From assembly GCA_934408725.1 (NCBI GenBank), contig CAKRVB010000008.1, positions 1-64,000 of the forward strand: a DNA stretch of 64,000 nucleotides, read 5' to 3'. The position numbers and the translations under genes were made by a program. Shown here one piece after another: positions 8,028-17,005 of this stretch. Within the stretch, counting starts at the first letter, position 1; every line of letters begins with the position of its first letter. Below the pieces are notes generated by a model that searched no databases, had not been told where the DNA came from, and saw only the letters and a program-made list of their open reading frames with translations. The stretch comes from an uncultured Marvinbryantia sp. Its GTDB lineage: Bacteria; Bacillota; Clostridia; Lachnospirales; Lachnospiraceae.

Positions 8028-8543
8028 ATGAATTCCGAGTACAGCTATGAAGATATGATTGAGAAAATCGGGGAAGACAGACTTCACGAAAAGTATATAG
8101 AGGTACTGGCTTCCGCCAATCATTTTATTGAAGAAGCAGGGTATGAGTCTCATGTAGAATGTAATGAAAGAATTCTGTTCAGTCTGATTCTGGATTATTA
8201 TGCAGATCTGTTTCGATTGAAAGATTTTCATGGTATTGAATGGATTCGGACGGAGAAGAGTTTTGCTTATCTGATTGCCTGGATTGTAAGAAGAAAGCCT
8301 CTTCAGTTTGTACATTATACAGAGGATGAAAAAGATATCTATGTCAATGAACGATTTGCCACATTTTTGATGTTGAATGAATGTCTAGTGTGTGGTGAAA
8401 AACGATTTGTTGGAAGCGAAAATCAGTCCAGACTGGATGAATACATAAATTTACTGTTTTATTATTTCAAATATCGGGAATGCAATCCGCAGGTGATTGA
8501 GCTTGCGATTGAATCCTTCAAAATGGGAACCCTGGTGTCTTAG
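8028..8543 (+). CDS. Uncharacterised protein of the alarmone-synthetase operon
   Basis: A 171-residue soluble protein, acidic at the N-terminus (SYEDMIEKIGEDRLHEKYIEVLA) and probably helical. No catalytic motif is recognised; a lone CLVCGEKRF segment is not a convincing metal site. It starts four bases after the 81-residue gene, with AAGGAAG upstream, and is the last gene of the operon before a terminator at 8553. Function unknown. Confidence 0.7.
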   Translation: MNSEYSYEDMIEKIGEDRLHEKYIEVLASANHFIEEAGYESHVECNERILFSLILDYYADLFRLKDFHGIEWIRTEKSFAYLIAWIVRRKPLQFVHYTEDEKDIYVNERFATFLMLNECLVCGEKRFVGSENQSRLDEYINLLFYYFKYRECNPQVIELAIESFKMGTLVS

Positions 8544-8552
8544 AAAACGAAA

Positions 8553-8586
8553 GGCTGTTGCACAATATACTGTAGCAGTCTTTTTT
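8553..8586 (+). terminator. Terminator of the alarmone-synthetase operon
   Basis: A 10-bp stem (three G-U pairs) GGCTGTTGCA / TGTAGCAGTC with an 8-base loop is followed by TTTTTT. Confidence 0.8.
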
Positions 8587-8608
8587 ATCATATAGGAGTA
8601 TAAAAGAT

Positions 8609-10807
8609 ATGAAATCACTGGTGATAGCAGAAAAGCCGTCTGTAGGACGGGACATTGCAAGAGTGCTGCATTGCAGCAAACCTTCCGGGGGTGCACTGGA
8701 AGGGGATCAATATGTAGTTACCTGGGCCCTGGGGCATCTGGTAACACTGGCGGATCCGGAGGAATACGATAAGAAGTATCAGAAGTGGGATATGGATACT
8801 TTGCCGATGATGCCGGAAAAGATGCAGCTGGTTGTGATCCGTCAGACTGGAAAGCAGTTTCAGACGGTGAAGACCCAGCTGTATCGTAAGGATATCGGAG
8901 AGATCATTATTGCCACAGATGCTGGACGGGAAGGAGAACTGGTGGCCAGATGGATTCTGGAAAAAGCCAACTGTCACAAACCAATCAGGCGGCTGTGGAT
9001 CTCATCTGTAACAGACAAAGCCATTCGGGAAGGGTTTGCTCATCTGGAGGATGGAAGAAAGTACCAGCACCTGTATGAAGCAGCAGTATGCCGTGCAGAG
9101 GCAGACTGGCTGGTAGGTATGAATGGAACCAGAGCACTGACCTGCAAGCATAATGCACAGCTGTCCTGTGGAAGAGTGCAGACACCGACACTGGCGATGA
9201 TCGCAAAAAGAGAAGCACAGATAAGAGAATTTGTGCCACAGGAATATTATGGGCTTTCCCTGCGTGACGGTCAGGTATGCTGGACCTGGCAGGATAAAAA
9301 GAGTGGTGGATACCGCAGCTTTGACAAAGAGCGTATGGAAAAGATCTGCAGGGAATTAAAGGAGAAACAGCTTACAGTAACAGAAGTCAAAGAGAGCAAA
9401 AGCAGCGTACCGTCCCCGGGTCTGTATGACTTGACTGAGCTGCAGAGGGACGCCAGCCGCAAGTTTGGCTATTCAGCAAAACAGACACTGAATATTATGC
9501 AGCAGCTGTATGAACATCATAAAGTGCTGACTTATCCACGGACAGATTCCAGATATATCTCAGCGGATGTGGCGGAAACTCTGAAGGAGCGGCTTCGTGC
9601 CATCAGCATCGGACCATATAAGAAGCTGGCTGGCAGTCTGATTATGCAGCCACTGCGTCTGAACAAGAGTTTTGTAGATGATAAAAAAGTCAGTGACCAC
9701 CATGCCATCATTCCTACAGAGCAATTTGTACAGATGGACAAGATGAGTACAGAGGAACGAAGAATTTATGATCTGGTAGTACGAAGATTTTTAAGTGTGC
9801 TGTATCCACCGTGTGTCTATATGCAGACCTCTCTGAAGGGAGAAGCATCAGGGGAGAGCTTTGCAGCCAGAGGAAAAGTGATGCTGGAGCAGGGCTGGAG
9901 AGTGGTCTATGACCAGCAGGACAAAGAGGAAAACGAAGAAACAGAAGAGAGCCTGCGGGAACAGACGCTGCCGGTGATGAAAAAAGGCGAAATCAGAAGT
10001 ATTCAAAAGATTGAGCTGACGAAAGGGAAAACAAAGCCGCCTGCTTATTTTACAGAAGCTGCCCTGCTGTCAGCAATGGAAAATCCGGTAAAATACATGG
10101 AAAGCCGGGATGCACAGGCCGTGAAGACGCTGGGAGAGACTGGAGGGCTGGGAACCGTGGCCACCCGGGCTGATATCATCGAAAAGCTGTTCAACAGTTT
10201 CCTTATGGAAAAGCGTGGCAATGAGATTCATCTGACTGGAAAAGCACGCCAGCTGCTGACACTGGTACCGGAAGATTTGAAAAAACCGGAACTGACCGCA
10301 GACTGGGAGATGAAGCTTTCCAGAATTGCAAAAGGCCAGATGAAGCGAGATGTCTTTATGAAAGAGATTGATGCTTATACAAGAGAGATTGTGGAGGAGA
10401 TCAAGGCAGATGACGGAGTGTTCCGCCATGACAATCTGACCAGTCACAAATGTCCGGTATGTGGAAAGCGTATGCTGGCAGTGAATGGAAAACAGGCAAA
10501 GATGCTGGTCTGCCAGGATCGGGAATGTGGTCATCGAGAAGTGATCTCCAGAGTGACGAATGCCCGTTGTCCAAAATGTCATAAGAAAATGGAGATGTAC
10601 GAAAAAGGCGGTGAGAAGACCTTTATCTGTAAGTGTGGATATAAGGAACGGCTCTCGGCATTCCAGGCCAGAAGAGAAAAAGAAGGGGCCGGAGTCAGCA
10701 AAAAGGATGTGCAGCGCTATTTAAATAAGCAGAAAAAAGAAGCCCAGGAACCGGTGAATAATGCGTTTGCTCAGGCACTTGCCGGAATTCGGCTGGATCA
10801 GAAATAG
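8609..10807 (+). CDS. topB: DNA topoisomerase III
   Basis: A type IA topoisomerase (732 residues) that relaxes or decatenates DNA by single-strand passage. The Toprim domain begins at residue 1 (SLVIAEKPSVGRDIAR) with DAGREGELVARW carrying the acidic metal residues. The active-site tyrosine is Tyr309 in YPRTDSRY. The TopB-specific SCGRVQTPTLAMI is present. The tail (about residues 612-690) has zinc-ribbon cysteines (CPVCGKRM, CPKCHKKM, CKCGYKE) before a basic C-terminus. AGGAG precedes the start. Firmicute topB genes often ride on conjugative elements, but no integrase or transfer gene is nearby, so this copy seems chromosomal. Confidence 0.95.
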   Translation: MKSLVIAEKPSVGRDIARVLHCSKPSGGALEGDQYVVTWALGHLVTLADPEEYDKKYQKWDMDTLPMMPEKMQLVVIRQTGKQFQTVKTQLYRKDIGEIIIATDAGREGELVARWILEKANCHKPIRRLWISSVTDKAIREGFAHLEDGRKYQHLYEAAVCRAEADWLVGMNGTRALTCKHNAQLSCGRVQTPTLAMIAKREAQIREFVPQEYYGLSLRDGQVCWTWQDKKSGGYRSFDKERMEKICRELKEKQLTVTEVKESKSSVPSPGLYDLTELQRDASRKFGYSAKQTLNIMQQLYEHHKVLTYPRTDSRYISADVAETLKERLRAISIGPYKKLAGSLIMQPLRLNKSFVDDKKVSDHHAIIPTEQFVQMDKMSTEERRIYDLVVRRFLSVLYPPCVYMQTSLKGEASGESFAARGKVMLEQGWRVVYDQQDKEENEETEESLREQTLPVMKKGEIRSIQKIELTKGKTKPPAYFTEAALLSAMENPVKYMESRDAQAVKTLGETGGLGTVATRADIIEKLFNSFLMEKRGNEIHLTGKARQLLTLVPEDLKKPELTADWEMKLSRIAKGQMKRDVFMKEIDAYTREIVEEIKADDGVFRHDNLTSHKCPVCGKRMLAVNGKQAKMLVCQDRECGHREVISRVTNARCPKCHKKMEMYEKGGEKTFICKCGYKERLSAFQARREKEGAGVSKKDVQRYLNKQKKEAQEPVNNAFAQALAGIRLDQK

Positions 10808-10829
10808 AAATGAAAATGAGGATAAGAAT

Positions 10830-12182
10830 ATGAAGAAAACAGCAGAAAAGCTGATTGCATTTATCAAGGAAAGCCCGGATGCCTTTCATGCGGCAGCAGC
10901 GGTAAGTGAAAGACTGGAAGAAAAAGGATATCAGAAGCTGGCAGAAAAGGATCACTGGTCTCTGGAAGCAGGAAAAGGATATTATGTGACAAGAAACGAG
11001 TCCGCAGTGATTGCATTTCGTATGCCGGAAAAAGAGATTACCGGATATCAGATCATGGCCAGCCATAGTGACTCTCCGGCCTTTAAGATCAAGGAACGGC
11101 CAGAGATAGTGATAGATGGACATTATGTAAAGCTGAATGTGGAGAAATATGGCGGCATGCTGATGGCGCCATGGTTTGACCGTCCACTGTCAGTATCCGG
11201 AAGAGTGATGGTAAAAGAGACGACACTGGATGGCAGAAAGAAGATGGTATCTAAACTGGTAAATATTGACCGGGATCTTCTGCTGATTCCGAGTCTGGCT
11301 ATTCATATGAACCGGGAAGTAAATGGCGGTTACAGCTATAATGCACAAAAAGATATGCTGCCACTGATGTCCTGCGGATGTGAACCGGGACAGTTTCAGA
11401 AGCTGGTAGCAGAGGCAGCAGGTGTAAAAGAGGGGGACATCTGTGCACAGGAGTTATTCCTGTACAGTCGTTCTCAGGGAAGTATCTGGGGAGCGGAAGA
11501 GGAATTTGTCTCCAGTGGAAGACTGGATGACCTTCAGTGTGCCTATGCGGGGCTGATGGGATTTTTGGAGTCAGGAGACCACAGGCTGAAAGAAATGGAT
11601 GGATCAGTCTATGATACCTGGCAGGCAGGCGGTGTCGTACCGGTGTATTGTATGCTGGATAACGAAGAGGTGGGAAGTGGTACCAAGCAGGGAGCAGCAT
11701 CCACATTTTTGAAGGATGTACTGACCAGAATCAATCTGGCAGCAGGCGGAAGTGAAGAAGAATATCTGCGTGCGCTGGCAGGCAGCTTTATGGTATCTGC
11801 GGATAATGCCCATGCGCTGCATCCAAATTACGCAGATAAGACAGATCCGACTAACCATCCATTTATGAATCAGGGAATTGTAATCAAACACAGTGCCAAT
11901 CAGAAATATACCACAGACGCTGTTTCGGCAGCAGTATATCGTTCTATTTGTGAGGCCGCAGAAGTACCGGTACAGGATTTCTTTAACCGGTCGGATATGC
12001 CAGGCGGCTCTACACTGGGCAATATTGCCAATACGCAGACGCCAATGAATACAGTAGACATTGGACTGCCACAGCTGGCGATGCACTCTGTTTATGAGAC
12101 TGCAGGGGTAAAAGATACGGAGTACCTGATTCGCGCAACCACACTGTTCTACCTGAGTAATGTGGCAGAACTCTTACAGTAG
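10830..12182 (+). CDS. apeB: M18 family aspartyl aminopeptidase
   Basis: A cytosolic metallo-aminopeptidase (450 residues) expected to remove N-terminal acidic or other residues from peptides, acting as a large dodecamer with two metals. The metal-site motifs are all present: ASHSDSPAFK, DNEEVGSGTKQGA, SADNAHALHPNYADK, GIVIKHSANQKY and SDMPGGSTLGNI. The start at 10830 is preferred over an upstream in-frame Met inside topB because GAGGAT is correctly spaced and the N-terminus then aligns with the family. It follows topB by 22 bases and is followed by fruK after 17 bases, suggesting one transcript. Confidence 0.92.
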   Translation: MKKTAEKLIAFIKESPDAFHAAAAVSERLEEKGYQKLAEKDHWSLEAGKGYYVTRNESAVIAFRMPEKEITGYQIMASHSDSPAFKIKERPEIVIDGHYVKLNVEKYGGMLMAPWFDRPLSVSGRVMVKETTLDGRKKMVSKLVNIDRDLLLIPSLAIHMNREVNGGYSYNAQKDMLPLMSCGCEPGQFQKLVAEAAGVKEGDICAQELFLYSRSQGSIWGAEEEFVSSGRLDDLQCAYAGLMGFLESGDHRLKEMDGSVYDTWQAGGVVPVYCMLDNEEVGSGTKQGAASTFLKDVLTRINLAAGGSEEEYLRALAGSFMVSADNAHALHPNYADKTDPTNHPFMNQGIVIKHSANQKYTTDAVSAAVYRSICEAAEVPVQDFFNRSDMPGGSTLGNIANTQTPMNTVDIGLPQLAMHSVYETAGVKDTEYLIRATTLFYLSNVAELLQ

Positions 12183-12199
12183 GCGAAGGAGGAAGAACG

Positions 12200-13126
12200 A
12201 TGATCACAACAATAACCCTGAATCCGGCCATTGACTGCATCATAAAAGTAAAGAAATTAAAACCAGGAACCCTGAACCGGGCAGTGGAAGAAGCTGTATT
12301 TCCAGGGGGAAAGGGCGTCAATGTGTCCCTGGTATTGTCTGAACTGGGTATTGATACCTGTTGCTGCGGATTCCTGGCAGGAGCTACCGGAAAGGCTTAT
12401 GAAGCCATGCTGGAAGAACGGGGGCTAAAGCAGCAGTTTCAGTTTGTGACGAATGGTTTTACCAGAATCAATACCAAGGTCAGTGCCATGGAAGAGACAG
12501 AGATTAACGGAGCAGGACCGGTTCCTGGCTGGGAAGATGTAGATCGTCTTTGTCAGGTGATACAGAGCCTGGCGGATGGGGATTTCCTGGTGCTGTCCGG
12601 AAATGTACCATCCAGCATCAAAGGAGCATACGAATATATACTGAAAAATATGCCGGAAGGGAAAGTAAAGCCGGTGGTGGATGTGACCGGGGAGGAACTG
12701 AAAAAGACCCTGCCATATCATCCATTCCTGATCAAGCCTAATCTGGAAGAACTGGAAGATCTGTTTGGTGTCCGTATAAAAACAGAGGAAGAAGTCAAAC
12801 ACTATGCGGGAGAACTTCAGAGTGCAGGAGCCAGAAATGTGCTGGTTTCCATGGGGGCATTGGGCATGTTGCTGCTAACAGAAGATGCACAGGCTTTCTT
12901 TGCAGAAGGCGTAAAAGGAGAGGCTGCCAATACTGTAGGAGCCGGAGATTCGGCAGTGGCAGGATTTCTGGCAGGCTGGGAGCAGAGCCATGACTGGGAA
13001 AAAGCGCTTCGTCTGGCGGCTGCAGCAGGAACGGCTACTGCTTTTACGTATGGAACGGCAGGCGGCGCAGCGATCCGCAGGTTGGAAGGACAGATACAGA
13101 TTCGAATGTTAGAGGCTCTTGATTAG
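12200..13126 (+). CDS. fruK: 1-phosphofructokinase (PfkB family)
   Basis: Phosphorylates fructose-1-phosphate to fructose-1,6-bisphosphate (tagatose-6-phosphate is an alternative substrate in this family). At 308 residues it has the PfkB signatures: N-terminal TLNPAIDCI, FPGGKGVNVS, KPNLEELEDLFG, and the C-terminal ANTVGAGDSAVAGFLAG with the catalytic Asp. GAAGGAGG precedes the ATG. Normally fruK sits with a fructose PTS gene and a DeoR regulator; none is here, so it is an orphan copy. Substrate preference between fructose-1-P and tagatose-6-P cannot be settled by eye. Confidence 0.88.
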   Translation: MITTITLNPAIDCIIKVKKLKPGTLNRAVEEAVFPGGKGVNVSLVLSELGIDTCCCGFLAGATGKAYEAMLEERGLKQQFQFVTNGFTRINTKVSAMEETEINGAGPVPGWEDVDRLCQVIQSLADGDFLVLSGNVPSSIKGAYEYILKNMPEGKVKPVVDVTGEELKKTLPYHPFLIKPNLEELEDLFGVRIKTEEEVKHYAGELQSAGARNVLVSMGALGMLLLTEDAQAFFAEGVKGEAANTVGAGDSAVAGFLAGWEQSHDWEKALRLAAAAGTATAFTYGTAGGAAIRRLEGQIQIRMLEALD

Positions 13127-13174
13127 AGAACAAAAGCAGCATGCTTGATATCACATAAGAGATGGGGGGAAACC

Positions 13175-14047
13175 ATGAAAGAAAATGCAAAAAAAATCAG
13201 CATAGATGTGCTGGTGGATATGATAGGCGGCATTTTGCTGACCATAGCAACCTATAGCTTTGCTGTTCCGGCAGACTTCCCGATGACTGGGGTATCCGGT
13301 GTGGCACTGATCTTTTATCAGTCATTTGGTCTGCCGGTAGGTGCACTGACAGTGATCCTGAATATTCCAATTATTATCTGCTGTTACAAGACACTGGGAA
13401 AGCAGTTTTATATAAAGTCCCTGCGATCCACACTGATTACATCAGCGGTGATGGATATTTTGGGACCACAGCTGCCATTGTATCAGGGCGATCTGATTCT
13501 GGCAGCTATCTGCACCGGCGTCCTGCTGGGAATCGGTTATGCAATTATCTTTATGAGAGGGTCATCCACCGGTGGATTTGATTTTATTATGATGGCGATC
13601 AAATACTATCGCCCACATCTGTCTCTGGGTAAGATAGGATTCGCTCTGGATGCTCTGGTTATCCTCATCGGAGCAGTCACCATCGGAAATGGTATGGACA
13701 GTGTGATCTATGGACTGGTGCTGAATTATCTTTATTCCACTGTGCTGGACCGGCTGATCAGTGGTACCAGTTCTGGAAAACTGACGCTGATCATATCGGA
13801 TCATCCACGGGAAATTGTAGAGGAGATCGATAAGCTGGTGGATCGAGGCTCCACACTTTTAAAGGCGATCGGCGGATATACCGGGGAAGAAAAAGAAGTG
13901 GTCATGTGCGCAAGCAGCAGTAAGGAAATGTATGCGATTCGTAAAAGAGTACATGAGATCGATGAGCGGGCCTTTGTCATCGTGGTAGAATCCAATGAAG
14001 TGATTGGAGAAGGATTCCGTTTGCCGGACGATACAAATTTGATGTAA
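13175..14047 (+). CDS. YitT family membrane protein (DUF2179)
   Basis: A 290-residue protein with five to six membrane segments, then a soluble DUF2179 domain (about residues 205-290: KLTLIISDHPREIVEEI, RGSTLLKAIGGYTGEEKEVVMC, GEGF). Motifs shared with the family are the PADFPMTGVSGVALIFYQ loop and RGSSTGGFDFI. Function is unknown; the C-terminal fold is PII-like and suggests ligand sensing. The ATG at 13175 has GGGGGGA upstream; an earlier in-frame Met lacks a site. It ends in a strong terminator. Confidence 0.9.
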   Translation: MKENAKKISIDVLVDMIGGILLTIATYSFAVPADFPMTGVSGVALIFYQSFGLPVGALTVILNIPIIICCYKTLGKQFYIKSLRSTLITSAVMDILGPQLPLYQGDLILAAICTGVLLGIGYAIIFMRGSSTGGFDFIMMAIKYYRPHLSLGKIGFALDALVILIGAVTIGNGMDSVIYGLVLNYLYSTVLDRLISGTSSGKLTLIISDHPREIVEEIDKLVDRGSTLLKAIGGYTGEEKEVVMCASSSKEMYAIRKRVHEIDERAFVIVVESNEVIGEGFRLPDDTNLM

Positions 14048-14058
14048 AAAGCATTTAC

Positions 14059-14110
14059 AATGGTTATGAAACGTTATAAAATAAAAAGTAACGATTCATA
14101 ACCATTTTTT
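14059..14110 (+). terminator. Terminator after the YitT-type gene
   Basis: A 12-bp perfect outer stem AATGGTTATGAA (14059-14070) / TTCATAACCATT (14095-14106), with further inner pairs, ends in TTTTTT. Confidence 0.85.
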
Positions 14111-14162
14111 GATGTATAAATATCTGAGGAAATACGGATTGTGTTAGAAAGGAGGGGCAGGG

Positions 14163-16022
14163 ATGCCAAGTCCAAAAGAGAGGATTCAAGAGATTGATGT
14201 GATATTAAGCCACGGGATGATATTGGAATGGAAAAAAAGGCGGGAACTGGTCAGAGAAAAAAGACGGTTAATAGCTTATATAAAGACTTTGACGGGTATA
14301 TTGAACGAAAATCCATATCTGGATGCCAGCGTGGGGTGCGGATACCAAAATTTTCAGGATTTTGCCTGCGGCAGACAGTTCTATGTAGATAAGACGCACT
14401 TTATTGCAGAATGGTTGAAGAGCATAGCGAAAGTGACTTTGATTACCAGACCGAGGCGTTTTGGAAAAACAATTATGCTCAGTACAGTAGAGAATTTTCT
14501 GGATCCCAGATTCGCCGGTCATCCGGAATATTTTGACAGGCTGAAGGTATGGAAGGATGAAGAAAGTAAAAAATACTATGGGAAAATACCAGTGGCCTCT
14601 GTTACATTTGGCAACTGCAAGGGAAGAGATTACAGGCATGCCATTCGTGGAATGATGGACAGCCTGGCTACACTTTATGAAGCGCATGGGTACTTGATCC
14701 AAAGTACAAAACTGAATGAATGTGATAAAAAGGAATATCAATACATTTTAGATGGTTTGCGAAAAGGGGAGGACGAGATGGTGGGGAATGCGATATCTCG
14801 ATTATGCCGTCTCCTTTACCGCCATTATGATGTGATGCCAATGATTCTGATTGACGAATATGACACTCCTTTGCAGGAGGCATATACAGATGGTTACTGG
14901 GATGATATGATCGGAACATGCCGCCAGCTTTTTCATGGTACATTAAAGGAAAATCCTTATTATGACCGTGCCATTGTCACTGGTGTGACAAAAATTACAC
15001 GGAATTCGCTGTTTTCGGATTTGAATAATGTGGAAGTAAATACAGTGACTTGCGAAGCATACAGTGACTGCTTTGGATTCACAGAGAAAGAAGTAATGGA
15101 TGCATTAAAATGTCAGAACATGGACAGTCTTCAGGAAGTGAAAGCCATGTACGATGGTTTCATCTTTGGAAAAAGAAAGGATATCTATAATCCGTGGTCT
15201 ATTTGCAATTATCTACGTCATGGAGAATTATTGTCTTACTGGACGAATACCAGCAGTAATAAGCTGATCGGTGATATTATCCGAAAATATCCGGTACGCA
15301 GTAAGTATGAGATCGAACAGCTCATGACAGGAAAGACGGTGCATAAAAAGATTAATGAGAATATTGCATTTCAATACTTGGATGGAAGTGAGAACAGTCT
15401 CTGGTCGCTGTTGCTGGCGGTCGGCTATATCAAAGCAGATCATGTGAAAAAATATGGAGAGATTACGGAATGCGATGTGTCAGTAACGAATCAGGAAGTC
15501 ATGGAGATGTTCCGATATGAGATTCTTGCCATGTTTGAAAATGGAAATGAGATCTACAGCAGCTTTATACAGGCTCTTTTATCCCATAATGTGGAAGAAC
15601 TGGAAGAAATTCTGATGGACATTTCCTATACATCCATGAGCTATTTTGATGTGGGAAAGAGACCAGGTCAGGCACCGGAAAACTTTTACCATGGTCTGGT
15701 GCTGGGACTGATTGTGTCATTGCGTGACAGATACCGGATTGTGTCTAACCTGGAAAGTGGACGTGGACGGTATGATATTGCCATGTATCCACTTCAGGTC
15801 GGGGAGGATGCATTTATCATCGAATTTAAAGTCTGTGATGGAAAGAAAGGGGAGACGCTGGAAAAAGCAGCAGAGAATGCCTTGCGGCAAATTGAAGAAA
15901 AAAGATATGAAGAAGATCTCCTGGCAGAAGGAATTCTGAAGGAAAGGATCTATAAGCTTGGAATAGCGTTTTCGGGAAAGGATGTATGTGTGAAGGCAGG
16001 CAGCAGCGAGAGCATAGGATGA
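14163..16022 (+). CDS. AAA-ATPase-like / PD-(D/E)XK nuclease-like protein
   Basis: A 619-residue protein. A charged helical N-terminus (about 1-60) leads to an AAA-ATPase-like domain that includes YVDKTHFI, the atypical Walker A RPRRFGKT (about residue 98-105) and Walker B MILIDEYDTP, then a sensor-like TGVTKI. The C-terminal domain (about 530-615) is PD-(D/E)XK-like: GRGRYDIAMYP, FIIEFKV and a distal ALRQI. This architecture (AAA-ATPase_like plus PDDEXK_9) is abundant and multi-copy in gut anaerobes; its function is unknown and both defence and mobile-element roles have been suggested. GGAGGGG precedes the ATG. It is monocistronic between a terminator and an unrelated gene. Confidence 0.88.
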   Translation: MPSPKERIQEIDVILSHGMILEWKKRRELVREKRRLIAYIKTLTGILNENPYLDASVGCGYQNFQDFACGRQFYVDKTHFIAEWLKSIAKVTLITRPRRFGKTIMLSTVENFLDPRFAGHPEYFDRLKVWKDEESKKYYGKIPVASVTFGNCKGRDYRHAIRGMMDSLATLYEAHGYLIQSTKLNECDKKEYQYILDGLRKGEDEMVGNAISRLCRLLYRHYDVMPMILIDEYDTPLQEAYTDGYWDDMIGTCRQLFHGTLKENPYYDRAIVTGVTKITRNSLFSDLNNVEVNTVTCEAYSDCFGFTEKEVMDALKCQNMDSLQEVKAMYDGFIFGKRKDIYNPWSICNYLRHGELLSYWTNTSSNKLIGDIIRKYPVRSKYEIEQLMTGKTVHKKINENIAFQYLDGSENSLWSLLLAVGYIKADHVKKYGEITECDVSVTNQEVMEMFRYEILAMFENGNEIYSSFIQALLSHNVEELEEILMDISYTSMSYFDVGKRPGQAPENFYHGLVLGLIVSLRDRYRIVSNLESGRGRYDIAMYPLQVGEDAFIIEFKVCDGKKGETLEKAAENALRQIEEKRYEEDLLAEGILKERIYKLGIAFSGKDVCVKAGSSESIG

Positions 16023-16134
16023 ACAAAAGAATATGCGTATTTTACATTGCTTTTTGCACAAATATACGATATCATGGGCTCATACGGATATAAAAAATAT
16101 CCAAAAATCTATAGTTTCTGGGAGGGAGAAAGCT

Positions 16135-16932
16135 ATGAAGACAAAGAGAAGCAATAAAAGATGGCTGCCGATGTTACTACTGAGCATGTTGATGGCAGTA
16201 TTGTTTGGTATGAGTGCGCTGGCAGCGGGAAATGTAGTTGACATGAAGGATGAAGGAAAGGGAATGTATTCCTATTCTGAAACCGCAGGATCCAATACCG
16301 GTGATGTATACCATAAGATTACAATTCCGTATTCAGGAGATGTGATTATAACCGGGAATGCAATCACTTCATTGGGCTCAACTTATTCTATGCGAGTTGT
16401 TTTCTGCAATACCAAGGGAACTGAGCTGACCGATGCTGTTTATGTAGATGCTGACAGAGAAAAAGCCATCCTTTATGGCGTAAAGAAAGGTACTTACTAC
16501 ATTAAGACAACCAGTAATAAATACTATGCTTTGGTTGCAAAGATCGAAAAACGTACAGATAAAGGCGGCGCCAAGAAGAATAAAGCAACTACAATCAAGC
16601 ATAAAAAGCAGATCATGGGTGTAATGCCGGCAGGCGAAAAAGCAAGTGCAGCAGACTGGTACAAGATCAAGATGCCAAAGAACAAAAAGCTGGAATTATC
16701 TATTTCACAGGAAGGAAGCGGAGCATTCCAGTTCTATCTTTATGGACCAAGTTATAAAAAGGGGATTCGGATCGACACATTAGAAAATGCAAGTGGCAAA
16801 TATACCAGCATTGATGCAAGAACAAGAAAGACTTCTAAGATTAAAGGCGGTACATATTATATCAAAGTATGCCGTCCATCTTATGATAGAAAGGCAAATG
16901 GTATCTACACCATTAAATGGAGAGCAAAATAG
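16135..16932 (+). CDS. Secreted protein with two pre-peptidase-like beta domains
   Basis: A 265-residue exported protein. The chosen ATG (GGGAGGGAG upstream) gives a classic signal peptide: basic MKTKRSNKRW, a hydrophobic core, and probable cleavage after ALA near residue 31. The mature part looks like two beta-rich units of about 100 residues, each containing a GTYYIK motif (KKGTYYIKTTSNKYY and KGGTYYIKVCRPSY), resembling bacterial pre-peptidase C-terminal domains, joined by a lysine-rich linker. There is no sortase motif or protease active site. Probably a small carbohydrate- or protein-binding extracellular protein; role unknown. Confidence 0.75.
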   Translation: MKTKRSNKRWLPMLLLSMLMAVLFGMSALAAGNVVDMKDEGKGMYSYSETAGSNTGDVYHKITIPYSGDVIITGNAITSLGSTYSMRVVFCNTKGTELTDAVYVDADREKAILYGVKKGTYYIKTTSNKYYALVAKIEKRTDKGGAKKNKATTIKHKKQIMGVMPAGEKASAADWYKIKMPKNKKLELSISQEGSGAFQFYLYGPSYKKGIRIDTLENASGKYTSIDARTRKTSKIKGGTYYIKVCRPSYDRKANGIYTIKWRAK

Positions 16933-16952
16933 AATCACGGAAAGCCAGAAAG

Positions 16953-16980
16953 GCCCCCAGAGTGTGAAAGCTTTGGGGGC
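16953..16980. terminator. Hairpin between convergent genes
   Basis: A GC-rich 10-bp stem GCCCCCAGAG / CTTTGGGGGC with a short loop, followed on the plus strand by TGTCTTGTTG. The T-tract is poor on both sides, but the position between convergent stop codons suits a shared terminator. Confidence 0.55.
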
Positions 16981-17005
16981 TGTCTTGTTGGCTGCTGTTG
17001 TATTC

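Noticed and set aside
8609-10807. topB as a sign of an integrative conjugative element
   Set aside because: No relaxase, T4SS, integrase or attachment site is nearby, and the neighbours are housekeeping genes.
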